Below are positions 16,105-24,326 of a stretch of DNA of 24,326 nt, piece after piece. Each line of letters opens with the position of its first letter. Position 1 is the stretch's first letter. The position numbers and the translations under genes are program-made. The DNA is from Seminavis robusta. Its lineage: Eukaryota > Bacillariophyta > Bacillariophyceae > Naviculales > Naviculaceae. The DNA lies in NCBI GenBank assembly GCA_903772945.1, contig CAICTM010001692.1, positions 1-24,326 on the forward strand, written 5' to 3'. The notes beneath the pieces were generated by a model. The model worked only from the letters and a program-made list of their open reading frames with translations, did no database searches and was not told the DNA's origin.

Positions 16105-16769
16105 TGGGAGGGAACCACACCAGTTCCGAGAACTCTGCTTCCTTAATCAAACCACGATCTAAGTTTCGCCTCAAGCAATCCATTCAGCAATTTCTCAACA
16201 GCCGACAAACAGCAACAACCGAATCACTTGGTATCCGAAGCACTACCCTTTCCAATCCCAGCAATTATCATGCTTCGAACGACATCCATTCAATCAAGAA
16301 CACGACCAGCGTCAAGTCGGCGTTGACAAGAGATGAATCTGATCACATTGTCAATTATAACGGGGCCAATCGCGATGCTTCGTCAGTACCAATACCCTTG
16401 ATCTCTTCTGTGGTAACCTGTGAGTCGACGGGCAACATCAAGTCCAGTGATACTGTTTCGAACCAACACCTTGTACTTCCGAGCGCATCGCCTGCTAGCA
16501 ATCATGTGCTGGTTGAGATTCGTGATGAAGTCAACACACGAGCTAATGCCACGGTCGACAACACCATCACCATGCGCCATGACAAAGTCGATGACCAGAA
16601 AAATCTCATAGGCACTGGTTCTGACATCACCAAACTGCTGCTTATCAACGATCAACAGGAATTTCAGCGGTCCCAAGTCTTTGGAAGCACAACCAGTTCC
16701 TTCCATGCCTTGTCCTCACTGCGGCTCCATTGTCGATCCTCAAGTGATGTCTTCGAGCCATTCCTCTGA
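16104..16769 (+). CDS. ORF1-like frame, second part (unknown protein)
   Basis: Starting at ATG 16104, overlapping the previous stop, the frame gives 221 codons. It reads FRLKQSIQQFLNSRQTATTE early and is Ser/Thr/Asn-rich afterwards. The last part (after about 16680) is probably out of frame, because the overlapping frame from 16681 carries a zinc ribbon. I do not recognise the protein. One protein split by two frame changes, or coupled translation, would both explain the layout. Confidence 0.35.
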   Translation: MGGNHTSSENSASLIKPRSKFRLKQSIQQFLNSRQTATTESLGIRSTTLSNPSNYHASNDIHSIKNTTSVKSALTRDESDHIVNYNGANRDASSVPIPLISSVVTCESTGNIKSSDTVSNQHLVLPSASPASNHVLVEIRDEVNTRANATVDNTITMRHDKVDDQKNLIGTGSDITKLLLINDQQEFQRSQVFGSTTSSFHALSSLRLHCRSSSDVFEPFL

Positions 16770-17418
16770 TATGCCACCGGGGAACCAAGAAATAGTTCTA
16801 GCATCCCTGCACTACTGCACTGTGTGTCTGAAATTCATTCCATTGCAGGGTCCTTGCTACACGGGAATCCGAGTGACATCTCCTTTGACACTCCGGTTGT
16901 CACCGAATGGGTCCACGTTGGAGTCTGAAGCCATAGCTCACACTGAAGATGAGATCAACGAAGCCATCCAACACCTTCAAGACTCCGCACGGAAACAGGA
17001 ACTGAATGATGATCTTACGGCAACCGCTTCCTCTGATGACAACTCTGTTACTAGGGTTCCAACAGCACCTCCCATTCACCGTCCCCAATGTCATGAAACC
17101 TTGGATGTCATCAAACTGCTGTGTGTCGATGCTACCAGCAAACAGGAAATGACCGACGCATTGGGTACCATGGTATCCACAACCAAGACACCACCACAGC
17201 AGCCTTTCGAGTCCACAAAACCTTCGACCACTCATCCATCTCCAACCACTACAGTTCAGGTTGACCAGCAGAGGAGCTCAACCACGATGCAGTCTGATTC
17301 GGCAACTCCAAGAATCATCACTATCAATCCCAACCGATCCCGCTGTAGACTGTTGACTATCACTAGACCAATGGATCCAACTTGTGACTATCGCCCATTC
17401 CCAGCTCCCCGGCGCTGA
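16681..17418 (+). CDS. ORF1-like frame, third part, with zinc-ribbon motif
   Basis: The frame is open from 16681, with the first ATG at 16705, and ends at TGA 17416-17418. It begins MPCPHCG (16705-16725) and has a second CxxC in YCTVC (Cys codons at 16816 and 16825), a CPHC...CTVC zinc-ribbon layout with 31 residues between the pairs. The rest is acidic (EDEINEAIQHLQD) then Pro/Thr/Ser-rich. A nucleic-acid-binding role is plausible for an ORF1 product. The same 5' side (EFQRSQ) may be shared with the preceding frame through a frameshift near 16670. Beyond the stop, readable sequence continues in another frame (VTLEVPSLDDGPTC, about 17423-17464). Confidence 0.45.
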   Translation: MEAQPVPSMPCPHCGSIVDPQVMSSSHSSDMPPGNQEIVLASLHYCTVCLKFIPLQGPCYTGIRVTSPLTLRLSPNGSTLESEAIAHTEDEINEAIQHLQDSARKQELNDDLTATASSDDNSVTRVPTAPPIHRPQCHETLDVIKLLCVDATSKQEMTDALGTMVSTTKTPPQQPFESTKPSTTHPSPTTTVQVDQQRSSTTMQSDSATPRIITINPNRSRCRLLTITRPMDPTCDYRPFPAPRR

Positions 17419-17429
17419 CCCAGTTACGC

Positions 17430-18104
17430 TTGAAGTTCCAAGTCTTGACGATGGCCCTACATGCACTCCAATGCAAGCACGACATTACCAATCAGATTCG
17501 ACTCCGAATGGAGCAGATCTCCGACCCTGCCTTTGAACTACCAACATCGTTGGATGACTGCAAGAAACGGAAGAACCAAGCCCGCAAGGAACTTCGTGCC
17601 GCAGAGGTTGACGAGTGGAGAACCCACAAGTTGCGCCAGGAGTACCAAATGGAACTCCAAGCACAATACGAGTCCGAAGGTGACACCAGGTTGGCTAATG
17701 TGATGAAGCACTTGCGCAACCCGGAAGCCACTTGAAGGGCATGGCAAAAGTGTGCCCACCCACGTGGTAAATGCCATGGTGCCGGACTCACAGCCTTGGA
17801 AGTCCCCCGGGATCCATCAGTGCCGCCCAAACAGTGTCAAGACTGGATGTATGTTGAGGATCCTGAGGAAATTGAACGCCATCTCCAGGCTCACCTCAAA
17901 AAGCATTTTCGGCAGGCTGAGGAAACGGAGTTCCGAACCGACTCAACACTGCGAACAGATACCGACTTCTCTGCCAGTACTGCTACTGCGGATGCAATCC
18001 TTGACGGTGAACACGACATTTGTCCATTCGAAACGTCGTTTACTACAGCAGTCCTCCTTCGGCATCAGGCTCGGGCTTGCGATGGGGAGATTCCAGCAAC
18101 ATGA
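17430..18104 (+). pseudogene. Copy C: domain upstream of RT, with internal TGA
   Basis: One frame runs from upstream of 17430 (no ATG at its start) through RMEQISDPAFELPTSLDD and EWRTHKLRQEYQMELQ to TGA 17733-17735. It continues in the same frame with RAWQKCAHPRGKCHGAGL and YVEDPEE to TGA 18102-18104. The continued similarity on both sides of the first TGA shows one domain split by a stop. An Arg codon CGA would need one change to give TGA. The last stop overlaps ATG 18101-18103 of the RT frame. Both features recur in copy A. Confidence 0.6.
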
Positions 18105-20586
18105 CAGAGGAACAGTCCGATGGGAAACTCAAAAGCTGGAATGAACGCACTACCACCTCTCCCTCTGGACAACATCTCGGCCATTGGAAATGCCTTTTTG
18201 CGGAACACAGTCTTGACCCGGAGTCCGAGGAAGGAAAGGAACCGGCAGAGTTTCAAACCAGGATCAAGCAGGCCCACTTTCGGCTCCTAAACTTTGCCCT
18301 TGAACAGGGCTTTGCTTACTCACGGTGGAACAAAATCATCAATACCCTCATCCCCAAGGATGAGGGTGGTTGCAAAATCCATCGCCTGCGAGTCATCCAT
18401 ATTTTCGAGGCCGATTATATCTTGCTTCTGGGAGCCAAGTGGCGAGAATTGCTCCACCACGCAACTAAGCAAGGGATCATCAACAAACGGCAATTTGGGT
18501 CGGTTCTGGGGAGATCTGCCATCGACCTCTGCTACATGGAAGAGCTGGAATATGAAGTCTCCAAGTGTTGCCTCCACCCCCTGATCAAGAATGATAATGA
18601 TGCGGCCGCGTGCTACGACAGGATTCTCATGTACATTGCCAGTCTTGCAAGCCGCAAGATGGGTATGCCCGTGCGGGTCTGCAAGCAAAATGAATGGAAT
18701 GAATCTGGAACAAGCCCAGTACCATATCAAGACCACTCTGGGAACATCAGTCGCGTTTTTGGGGCACACCGAGGCGGATCCCTGGCACGGGTCTGGACAA
18801 GGAGCTGGAAACTCCCCAGCCTTATGGCTGTTCATCTCAAGTACACTGTTCGATTGCTTTGAGCCCTATACGACTGGCACCACCTATACTAGCACAGACG
18901 GCTCCAAGCAAGTTCAATTGTTCATGACAGGGTTCGTAGACGATACCAACTCCCGAACGAACTGCTTCTTATCCAATGAAATTCCCTCAGTGGAGGACCA
19001 TATTGGAAAGGCTACAAAGGATGCCCAATGGTGGAATGACCTCCTTTGGTCATCAGGTGGAAAGCTCGAAGCTTCGAAGTGTTCCTTCCACCACCTCCAA
19101 TATAAATTCAGATCCAGTGGCGAACCAAAGCTGGTCTCGGGGACTGACTTTACACCAACAATCACGGTGAAATCCACTGATGGGATCATCACGCCAATCA
19201 AACCTGTCGACAACTACAACGACTACAAGTCGCTGGGGTGCTTCAAAGGCCCGGCTGGAACTCTCACAGCACAGAAAGCAGCCCTGATCAAGAAATGCAA
19301 CCACTACACAAGGGTTCTGAAAGGGTCCCCGCTGAATCGACGGGAAGCCAATATGTTTTATCGCATCATTCTCCTTTCAAGTGTGGTTTACTGCTTGGAG
19401 ACCACTTTCTTCAAGGATGTTGATCTTGATACCATTGAGTCGGCTCCACGCCGAGCTGCACTTCAGAAGATGGGGTACCGAGCGAACACTGCCAAGGTCA
19501 TATGCTATGGATCTTGGAAACTGGGCAGAATCGAAATGTTCCGACTCGCCGACAAGCAAGGAATTGGGGTCATCCAGCAGTTCTTAAAGCACTGGAGGAC
19601 CAGGTGCACCGACATTGGAGATCTAAGTGAAGTCACATACGCATGGTTGCAATTCCATGCCAGAATCGGCCGGCCCATCCTGAAATCGATTGTCATCTCC
19701 CAGTCAGGCTGTTTCAATGCATGCGGAGGTTCCTTCACTCCGTTGGAGGTACCATTGAAGTGCACAACACTCACATTCCCCCGTTGCAGCGTGAGCACGA
19801 CTACTACATTATGGATTGGGTTGAGTGGTACGGGAATTTCTCCGAGGCCAATCTGAAACGGATCAACTATGTGCGCCTTTACTTCCAAGTTGTCACAGTC
19901 GCGGACATCACTACTGCACGTGGCACCTACATCCGGGAGGAGTTCTGGCATGGCTTTTCCAGTCCTCTGAGTCCTCACACCACCTACTTCAAAAGGTTTC
20001 AAGATCAACCCAAGGATCCCAGGACTTGGTGGTTGTGGAGGAAAGCAATATCCCTGTTCGCTCCGAATCTGACGTTGGATGTACCCCTGGGGAGGTGGCT
20101 CGTCTCTGCTGACAAGCTCCGGATGCGCCACAGGTTCTTCTACGAAGTCGATGCCAACGTCATCTATCAACAAGTTGATAATGAAGAGTCCAAATTCTGG
20201 ATGTTCCAACATCCAGTTCCGAACAAGGACCGGACAGTGCATCGCTGGGAGTTCGGAGATGCGACCTACCTGGACGCAAGCATCCTACACAACTCTGTGC
20301 CACTGGACCCCTACTTCCCCCGATCTTGCACCTCTGTTCAACCAGACTTTGGAAAACGGCGAGTATTGGATCTGACTCTATTCAATAGGCGTGAGACAGT
20401 GGTCGTTGGTAGTGGTTTCACAGCAGGCATTCCTGCTCGTCCACTACCACCCACAACGACATCATTTGAGGATTTCCTTGCCACTTTAGAGCCTTGGGAA
20501 ACAGCTCTTTATGACGAGCTTGAATGGATGGTGGACGCTTACTCTATCCTGCAGATTGTCACAGCCATGCCCTTCTGGGTGGCGAG
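18101..20586 (+). pseudogene. Copy C: RT and linker, frameshifted and interrupted
   Basis: From ATG 18101 the frame passes TSPSGQHLGHWK, FAYSRWNKIINTLIP and motif A (AAACYDRI, catalytic Asp 18599-18601). A 4-nt gain near 18686 relative to A shifts the frame; it continues from about 18695 with motif B (GSGQGAGNSP) and motif C (FVDD, 18933-18944). A 10-nt deletion at 19680 (copies A and B keep these bases) shifts it again into the frame ending at 20599. The linker ends MPFWVAS and the copia 1 LTR starts at 20587 before the first catalytic RNase H Asp. All RT catalytic motifs remain. Confidence 0.8.
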
Positions 20587-20819
20587 TGTTGTTTGCTAGT
20601 AATACTGCAGCTTATTGGGGAGTAAGCTGAAAAGCAAAAGTGAGGTTTTTCTGGTGGTGCATACCAATTCTTGTGATTGAATTGGATATAAGGACCCCCG
20701 TAACACTTTAGACCTAAAACTCCCTTGGTTCCTTGCATCATGAATATGCATGCGAACTGGACTAGATGTTTAATACACGAGTCAATAGTAAAGAGGTGTC
20801 AGGTATATTTCCTCCAACA
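20587..20819 (-). repeat. Copia 1 3' LTR, 233 bp
   Basis: On the minus strand it begins TGTTGGAGG next to the polypurine tract and ends AGCAAACAACA at the junction with copy C. A TATATCC box lies inside. The start and TATA context resemble the LTR of the gene-less element at the left of the window. Confidence 0.85.
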
Positions 20820-20852
20820 CACTCCTGCACGGTGCCCTAAGTGGCTACCGTG
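20820..20852 (-). promoter_or_regulatory. Copia 1 polypurine tract and covarying stem-loop
   Basis: On the minus strand, CACGGT-A-GCC, loop ACTTAG, GGC-ACCGTG is followed by CAGGAGTG (plus 20827-20820) and then the LTR. The bulged A and the 6+3 bp layout match the other two elements; the first six pairs equal those at 4105-4128 and the upper stem differs by a paired change (T-A to G-C). Confidence 0.75.
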
Positions 20853-20876
20853 GAACGAATAAAATAAATTAGGCAA

Positions 20877-21339
20877 TCAAACAAGGGGTGGATGCCCCAT
20901 GATGAAAGCCCTGTGCTCGTGGAAGAGCTTGCCCTGAAGGGGCTTCGTGAAGAAATCTCCACGCATTTCCAAGGTTGAGCAGTACACAACTCTAAGGTTG
21001 CCTTTTCCAATCTGGTCATGAATAAAAAAGAAACGAATGTTGATGGCCCGAGTTCTTTTGCCCGAACTGCCTTTGCCATTTTCTGCAAGAATGATCGTGC
21101 TTTTGTTGTCCTGCATGAGGATGTTGTCCTTCACAACTATCCCCTGCTCTTCAAGGAACAACTTTGCCCACAGCATGGGCGACATGACATCGTCAGCTCC
21201 AATCAATTCCGCTTCCGTGCTGCTCCTCGAATTCAATTTCTGTTTCGCAGACACAGACAGCACCGCGCCACTTCCAAAGGACATGACTCCTCCTGTATGG
21301 GAACGGTAATCAGGATGGACTGCAAATGATGCATCCACC
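20877..21339 (-). pseudogene. Copia 1 RNase H (C-terminal end of pol), N-truncated
   Basis: The minus frame reads VDASFAVHPDYRSHTGG (first catalytic Asp at plus 21335-21333), SRSSTEAELIGADD (Glu), LMQDNKSTIILAENG (Asp) and ends FIMGHPPLV at the stop at 20879-20877. This is a Ty1/copia RNase H with the residues present. The few codons before VDASF in the open frame come from the copia 2 LTR, not from pol. The domain would degrade the RNA strand during reverse transcription. No break is seen inside the retained part, so it was intact when copia 2 landed in it. Confidence 0.85.
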
Positions 21340-21534
21340 TGTTGGGTAGGCAACACTGTAGCTACTGGCTAATATCAAGTTAATTTGTTGATTTGGGCGA
21401 GCTGAGCAGAAAGAATGATCTTTCTGCCAGGTTGCTCTGAAATCTGGATTCTGAGAATGCCAGTTTCCTTAAAATTCTACGTCGGTGCGGTCTTTTTCTT
21501 ATCCGGGTCCGCTAAATATCTAGACCGGCCAACA
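21340..21534 (-). repeat. Copia 2 3' LTR, 195 bp
   Basis: On the minus strand it begins TGTTGGCCGG next to the polypurine tract and ends CTACCCAACA at the copia 1 coding sequence. Apart from the terminal TGTTGG and CAACA it shows no obvious similarity to the copia 1 LTR, so it is a different family. Confidence 0.85.
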
Positions 21535-21566
21535 CACTCCTGCCGTGGTCCCTAATGGATCCACGG
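21535..21566 (-). promoter_or_regulatory. Copia 2 polypurine tract and covarying stem-loop
   Basis: On the minus strand, CCGTGG-A-TCC, loop ATTAG, GGA-CCACGG is followed by CAGGAGTG (plus 21542-21535) and the LTR. Four of the six lower pairs differ from copia 1 and all remain paired. The same TAATCGTTC-like word precedes the stem as in the other elements. Confidence 0.75.
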
Positions 21567-21582
21567 AACGATTAAAACTAAA

Positions 21583-22045
21583 CTAAATAGGAGGATGCCC
21601 CATAATAAAAGCGCGATGCGCATGGAATAGGGCACCTTGGAGGGGCTTCGTGAGAAAGTCCCCGTGCATGTCCTGTGTGGGACAATACACCACTCGTACA
21701 TTTCCCTGCTTCACTTGGTCGTGAATAAAGAAGAAACGCACATTCAGAGCACGAGTACGCTTACCGGCGCTGCTCTTACCATTCTCAGCGAGAATGATAG
21801 CACTCTTGTTGTCTTGGTAAAGGATGTTCTCCTGGACATCGACACCTTGGGCTTCCAAAAACAACTTGGTCCACAACAAAGGGCTCATAACATCGTCGGC
21901 TCCAATGAGTTGGCGTCGGTACTGCTTCGGGCGTTGAGTTTCTGTTGCTAGACACAGCAATTGGGGCACGCGGCCGAACTGAGCACTCCTCCGGTATGGG
22001 AACGGTAGTCTGGGTGTACAGCAAAACTGGCATCCACCCACCAGC
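21583..22045 (-). pseudogene. Copia 2 RNase H, frameshifted
   Basis: The C-terminal frame reads LIGADDVMSPLLWTKLF, LYQDNKSAIILAENG and ends FIMGHPPI at 21585-21583. VDASFAVHPDYRSHTGG, with the first catalytic Asp at plus 22034-22032, is in a different frame, and the segment carrying the Glu is disrupted. Residue by residue it is close to copia 1, including the GKRTRALNVRFFFIHDQ stretch. Confidence 0.8.
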
Positions 22046-23190
22046 GAATAATCGAACGTCGTCAGCATGGAGGATGAGCTTGTCGTTCAAAGTCTGTTGA
22101 ATAAACTTGAGGCCTTGGAGAAGTTTGCCCAATCGTTCTGGTTCGGTTGCTTCACTCGAGTACAAAGGACGGTAGTCAGGTGTTGCATATCTGGACGTGC
22201 GCTTACAGGCAAAGAGTAGCTTGGCTGTGTTCGTGTGGAAGGTATCCTTCGTATCAGGGTCCAGATTGTCACCGTCACCACAGAAAACAAATCAGCTGGG
22301 GCTGCACTCGGAACAGAACGGACATGATCAAAGTTTACAGGGAACTCCTCGAGCACCTTGGTCAAGTAGTCGATCATGTCGATCTTGACTTTGCCCGGCT
22401 CAGAAAATCAATCGTCATCCCTAGATAGTCATGCTTGGGTCCTCTGGTTGCTTTGACAGCACCGTAGGTACCATATTCTCGTTGCACCAGGCCAGGAATC
22501 TCATTCACCTGGCCATCAATGACTGGACATGAGATCGTCGACATGGAAACGGATAGTCTGTTGCTTGCCATTGACCATCCTGTTGGCAACACAAGGATCG
22601 TAGGGGTTGAATTCGAAACCAATAGACTCCAAATCCTTGCGGAACGCCTTGTACCAAAGTAGACTGCAATGAGCATTCCATAGAGTGCCTTCAATACCAC
22701 AACGTAGAGGATAGGTCTCCCCTTTTCATAGACAAGGAACGGCTTGTAGGTCAGGGTCGATTTCCACAAGTAGCTCTGCGAGAGTACCTTCGATCTTCAT
22801 GATCACCCTGTCACCACCATCCTTGGGTGCGGCAATCTGTCTGGATGAAAGCATCGGTACATCCAGAGTCATAACATCACGCCTTCACTAGCGTCAACAC
22901 ACATGGAAAGCATCAGACCTTCCAACGACACTGTAGGGCTTCGAGTCTCATCCTTGTCCTGATAAACTCTGGTCGGTTTCCCGTTGAAACGGCTCGGGCC
23001 TTGACGGTCCGTCTCTTTTCTCCGTACAAAACATAAGCGTCACCTGCGACTTCTTAGCTCTGTTTCGCTACACTCTTCTGGTCGAACTGGTGCGAACGCC
23101 ACACGGCTGTGTAACTGATCCATCTCTTTTCGTGCTGCTTTCTTGGCCCTGTCGCCCCAGATCTTCAATCCCTTGGGCAACAAGTGCTGC
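22046..23190 (-). pseudogene. Copia 2 reverse transcriptase, frameshifted
   Basis: Read in changing minus frames, the order is LPKGLKIWGDRAKKAARKEM and MDQLHSRVAFAPVRPEE (about 23190-23070), EKRDG and RVYQDKDETRSPTVSLEGL (about 23015-22930), LDVPDAFIQT (motif A region, about 22866-22830), YKPFLVYEKGRPILYVVVLK with ALYG, and NRMVNGKQQTIRFHVDD (motif C, VDD at plus 22542-22534). TYGAVKATRGPKHDYLGMTI and DMIDYLTKVLEEFPVNFDHV follow. This is the standard Ty1/copia RT order. At least five frame changes or stops occur, so it cannot be active. Confidence 0.8.
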
Positions 23191-23870
23191 TGCGCATGAT
23201 TGCTCCTTCCACGGAGTCACTTTGATCCTTCCGTGGTTGATTTCATGATGAACTGTGCCATTGTCTTTGCCGCCATTGTCTCATACAGAAGCGGCTTCTT
23301 CTTCGTTCTGATCTTCGGTCTTGTACACTCCTTGCGAAAGTGACTCCCTTCGTGGTTCCTTTTTTGGCTGCGATCCTGGCAGATCTGTCGGACTCTAACT
23401 TCTTGTCAGCATTGCATTATGCATTTAGAGCATGGGCACTTCGAATGGCAGAATCACGACGGGCTCGATACTTGGTTCAGGCGAGAGTCTGAGGCACATT
23501 GCTGGTTCTGTCGGATTGCCTGTAATCCTTTTGGTACCTTTCGATACAATGTCACTCGTCATACTTCGTTATCACTGTCTTTTCATCGCTGCTATCGTAT
23601 TGGGGTCCGGTAGCCCAAAGCCGGAACCCTGAGTCCATCATCTTCATCGTTCGCTATCGACGGTGTTGTCAAACCAATCTGGAACTGGCCGATTGGTTCT
23701 ATCATCGTCTCTTCTTCAGTCAATGACAAAATTGTTGCCATGTTTAACTTTCACTGCCGTTTCCATTTCCCACCGAGCATTAAGTCAGATTCCTGCCGGC
23801 TAAAGCCGACATGCTAAAACTATCTGTCACCTTTCTTACGTTATGGGTCTGTACTGGCTATCTCGTCTCA
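23191..23870 (-). other. Degraded stretch of copia 2 pol
   Basis: By position this should be the variable linker between integrase and RT. Only short frames with stops are visible and I recognise no motif on either strand. The short plus frames near 23419-23632 look like chance. Confidence 0.4.
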
Positions 23871-24326
23871 CTCCTTAGGTCCTATCACTAAGTCTTCTCA
23901 CTACGACTCCATTCACAAGCTTGGGATCGGGACGGATGTCAACGTACTGGCGAGTCTTCACCTTCCAGGTTGTGCAAGTCCAACAAATAATGGCCACCCT
24001 TGCTTTGTCCAGGATTGGACGCAGATAGATGCATATCAACCCACGGGGCTCGGCAGTGTTCTTGCGGGCTGCAGGGGACTCGTGTGACCCATGCAGAAAC
24101 TGCCAAACTGTATACTTGACGCCATTGTAAACTGTGGTCTTGCCAGTCAAAATCTGCCGCGGGGGTAGACACGGGAGATACCTTCGGCTGTGGGAAGATT
24201 TTCAACTTTTCATTGCATTCGTAAACCAGATGCTCCACCATTATTTTCGGCATCACTTGATAAGGGACTGCGTGGAAACTTGCTCGGAAACGGTCTTCGA
24301 AGGTTCTGTCTCTCTCTATTTTCCCC
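23871..24326 (-). pseudogene. Copia 2 region between integrase core and RT, frameshifted
   Basis: Minus-strand pieces read MPKIMVEHLVYECNEKLKIF (from about 24253), then QPKGISRVYPR, LTGKTTVYNGVKYTVWQFLH (about 24157-24098), AEPRGLICIYLRPIL and GGHYLLDLHNLE, in at least three frames. As I recall, diatom copia polyproteins have comparable segments after the integrase core (an LN.FP...GVS..YSPR style stretch followed by a G-rich domain). The integrase catalytic residues would lie right of the window. Confidence 0.6.

Larger units (their letters stand above)
15038..20586 (+). mobile_element. Copy C of the RT element, with long 5' region, cut by copia 1
   Basis: Copy C extends from the point where copy B is interrupted to the copia 1 insertion. 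It carries a 5' region with ORF1-like frames (15337-17418), an upstream domain (17430-18104), RT and linker. It stops at WVAS, the first residues of the RNase H domain, where the copia LTR begins. The remaining 3' part should lie right of the window. The 5' boundary at 15038 is inferred from the end of B, not from a target duplication. Confidence 0.65.
20587..21339 (-). mobile_element. Copia 1: Ty1/copia element, 3' end, minus strand
   Basis: It includes a 3' LTR (20587-20819), a polypurine tract with upstream stem-loop, and the C-terminal part of a copia RNase H. It lies inside copy C of the RT element; GCGAG precedes the LTR and would be the target duplication, with its partner outside the window. 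Its pol is cut by copia 2 at 21339/21340, and the rest lies beyond the window. Confidence 0.85.
21340..24326 (-). mobile_element. Copia 2: Ty1/copia element, minus strand, runs off the window
   Basis: From right to left on the minus strand it shows the region between integrase and RT, RT, RNase H, a polypurine tract and a 195-bp 3' LTR. The LTR terminus abuts GGTGGATGC of the copia 1 RNase H, so copia 2 inserted into copia 1. The pol is broken by many frameshifts despite being the youngest insertion by nesting, so it either inserted as a defective copy or has decayed since. The 5' end and second LTR lie beyond the window. Confidence 0.85.

Noticed and set aside
19505..20242. 245-codon minus-strand frame over copy C
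   Set aside because: It is antisense to the RT-element linker, which is supported by similarity among copies A, B, C and D.
22903..23870. Intron-containing host gene in the gene-poor right part
   Set aside because: Protein-like pieces on the minus strand follow copia RT order on the window's left side and the integrase-RT region on the right, so this is degraded pol.

Overview
This window is a eukaryotic retroelement graveyard, most likely from a diatom. The evidence is protein-level: two minus-strand Ty1/copia pol remnants have the RNase H and reverse transcriptase (RT) signatures I associate with diatom CoDi-type elements. A plus-strand RT family with an ACYDRI motif A and an FVDD motif C looks like RT families common in diatom genomes. 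Nothing in the window looks like an intact host gene. Almost every coding stretch is frameshifted, truncated or interrupted. The family assignments come from reading motifs, not from a database search.

Left part (1-4390): a non-autonomous LTR element. Its 5' LTR is cut by the window start and its 254-bp 3' LTR runs TGTTGG...CCAACA. The roughly 4-kb interior has no gag or pol. It holds degenerate repeats and many short hairpins that carry a GGAGTG motif. Just after the 5' LTR is a 25-nt stretch complementary to the LTR itself, so first-strand DNA synthesis may be self-primed. The element sits inside a reverse-oriented fragment of the plus-strand RT family (4391-4535).

Middle-left (4540-9385): old, mixed sequence. 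It contains a decayed plus-strand open frame (4919-6071) with a partial direct duplication (5795-5970 and 6441-6620), a cluster of stem-loops (6063-6290), a decayed minus-strand gag-like gene (6622-7875), an orphan minus-strand coiled-coil frame (8293-8844), and dispersed short repeats, some with a Pol III B-box-like motif.

Centre (9388-20586): three plus-strand copies of one non-LTR-type element. Copy A (about 9388-14010) keeps the RT, RNase H, a CCHC zinc motif, the C-terminal domain and a structured 3' UTR. Copy B (14006-15037) is a 5'-truncated fragment joined head-to-tail to the tail of A. Copy C (about 15038-20586) interrupts B and has a long upstream ORF1-like region with a zinc ribbon.

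Right (20587-24326): copy C is cut inside its RNase H by a minus-strand copia (copia 1: 233-bp LTR, RNase H remnant). Copia 1 is itself cut inside its RNase H by a second minus-strand copia (copia 2: 195-bp LTR, RNase H, RT and the region between integrase and RT). This gives the relative order B, then C, then copia 1, then copia 2. The LTR element at the left and both copias share a stem-loop directly before the polypurine tract. Its stem covaries between elements and its bulged A is constant, which suggests a functional RNA signal used by the whole copia group.
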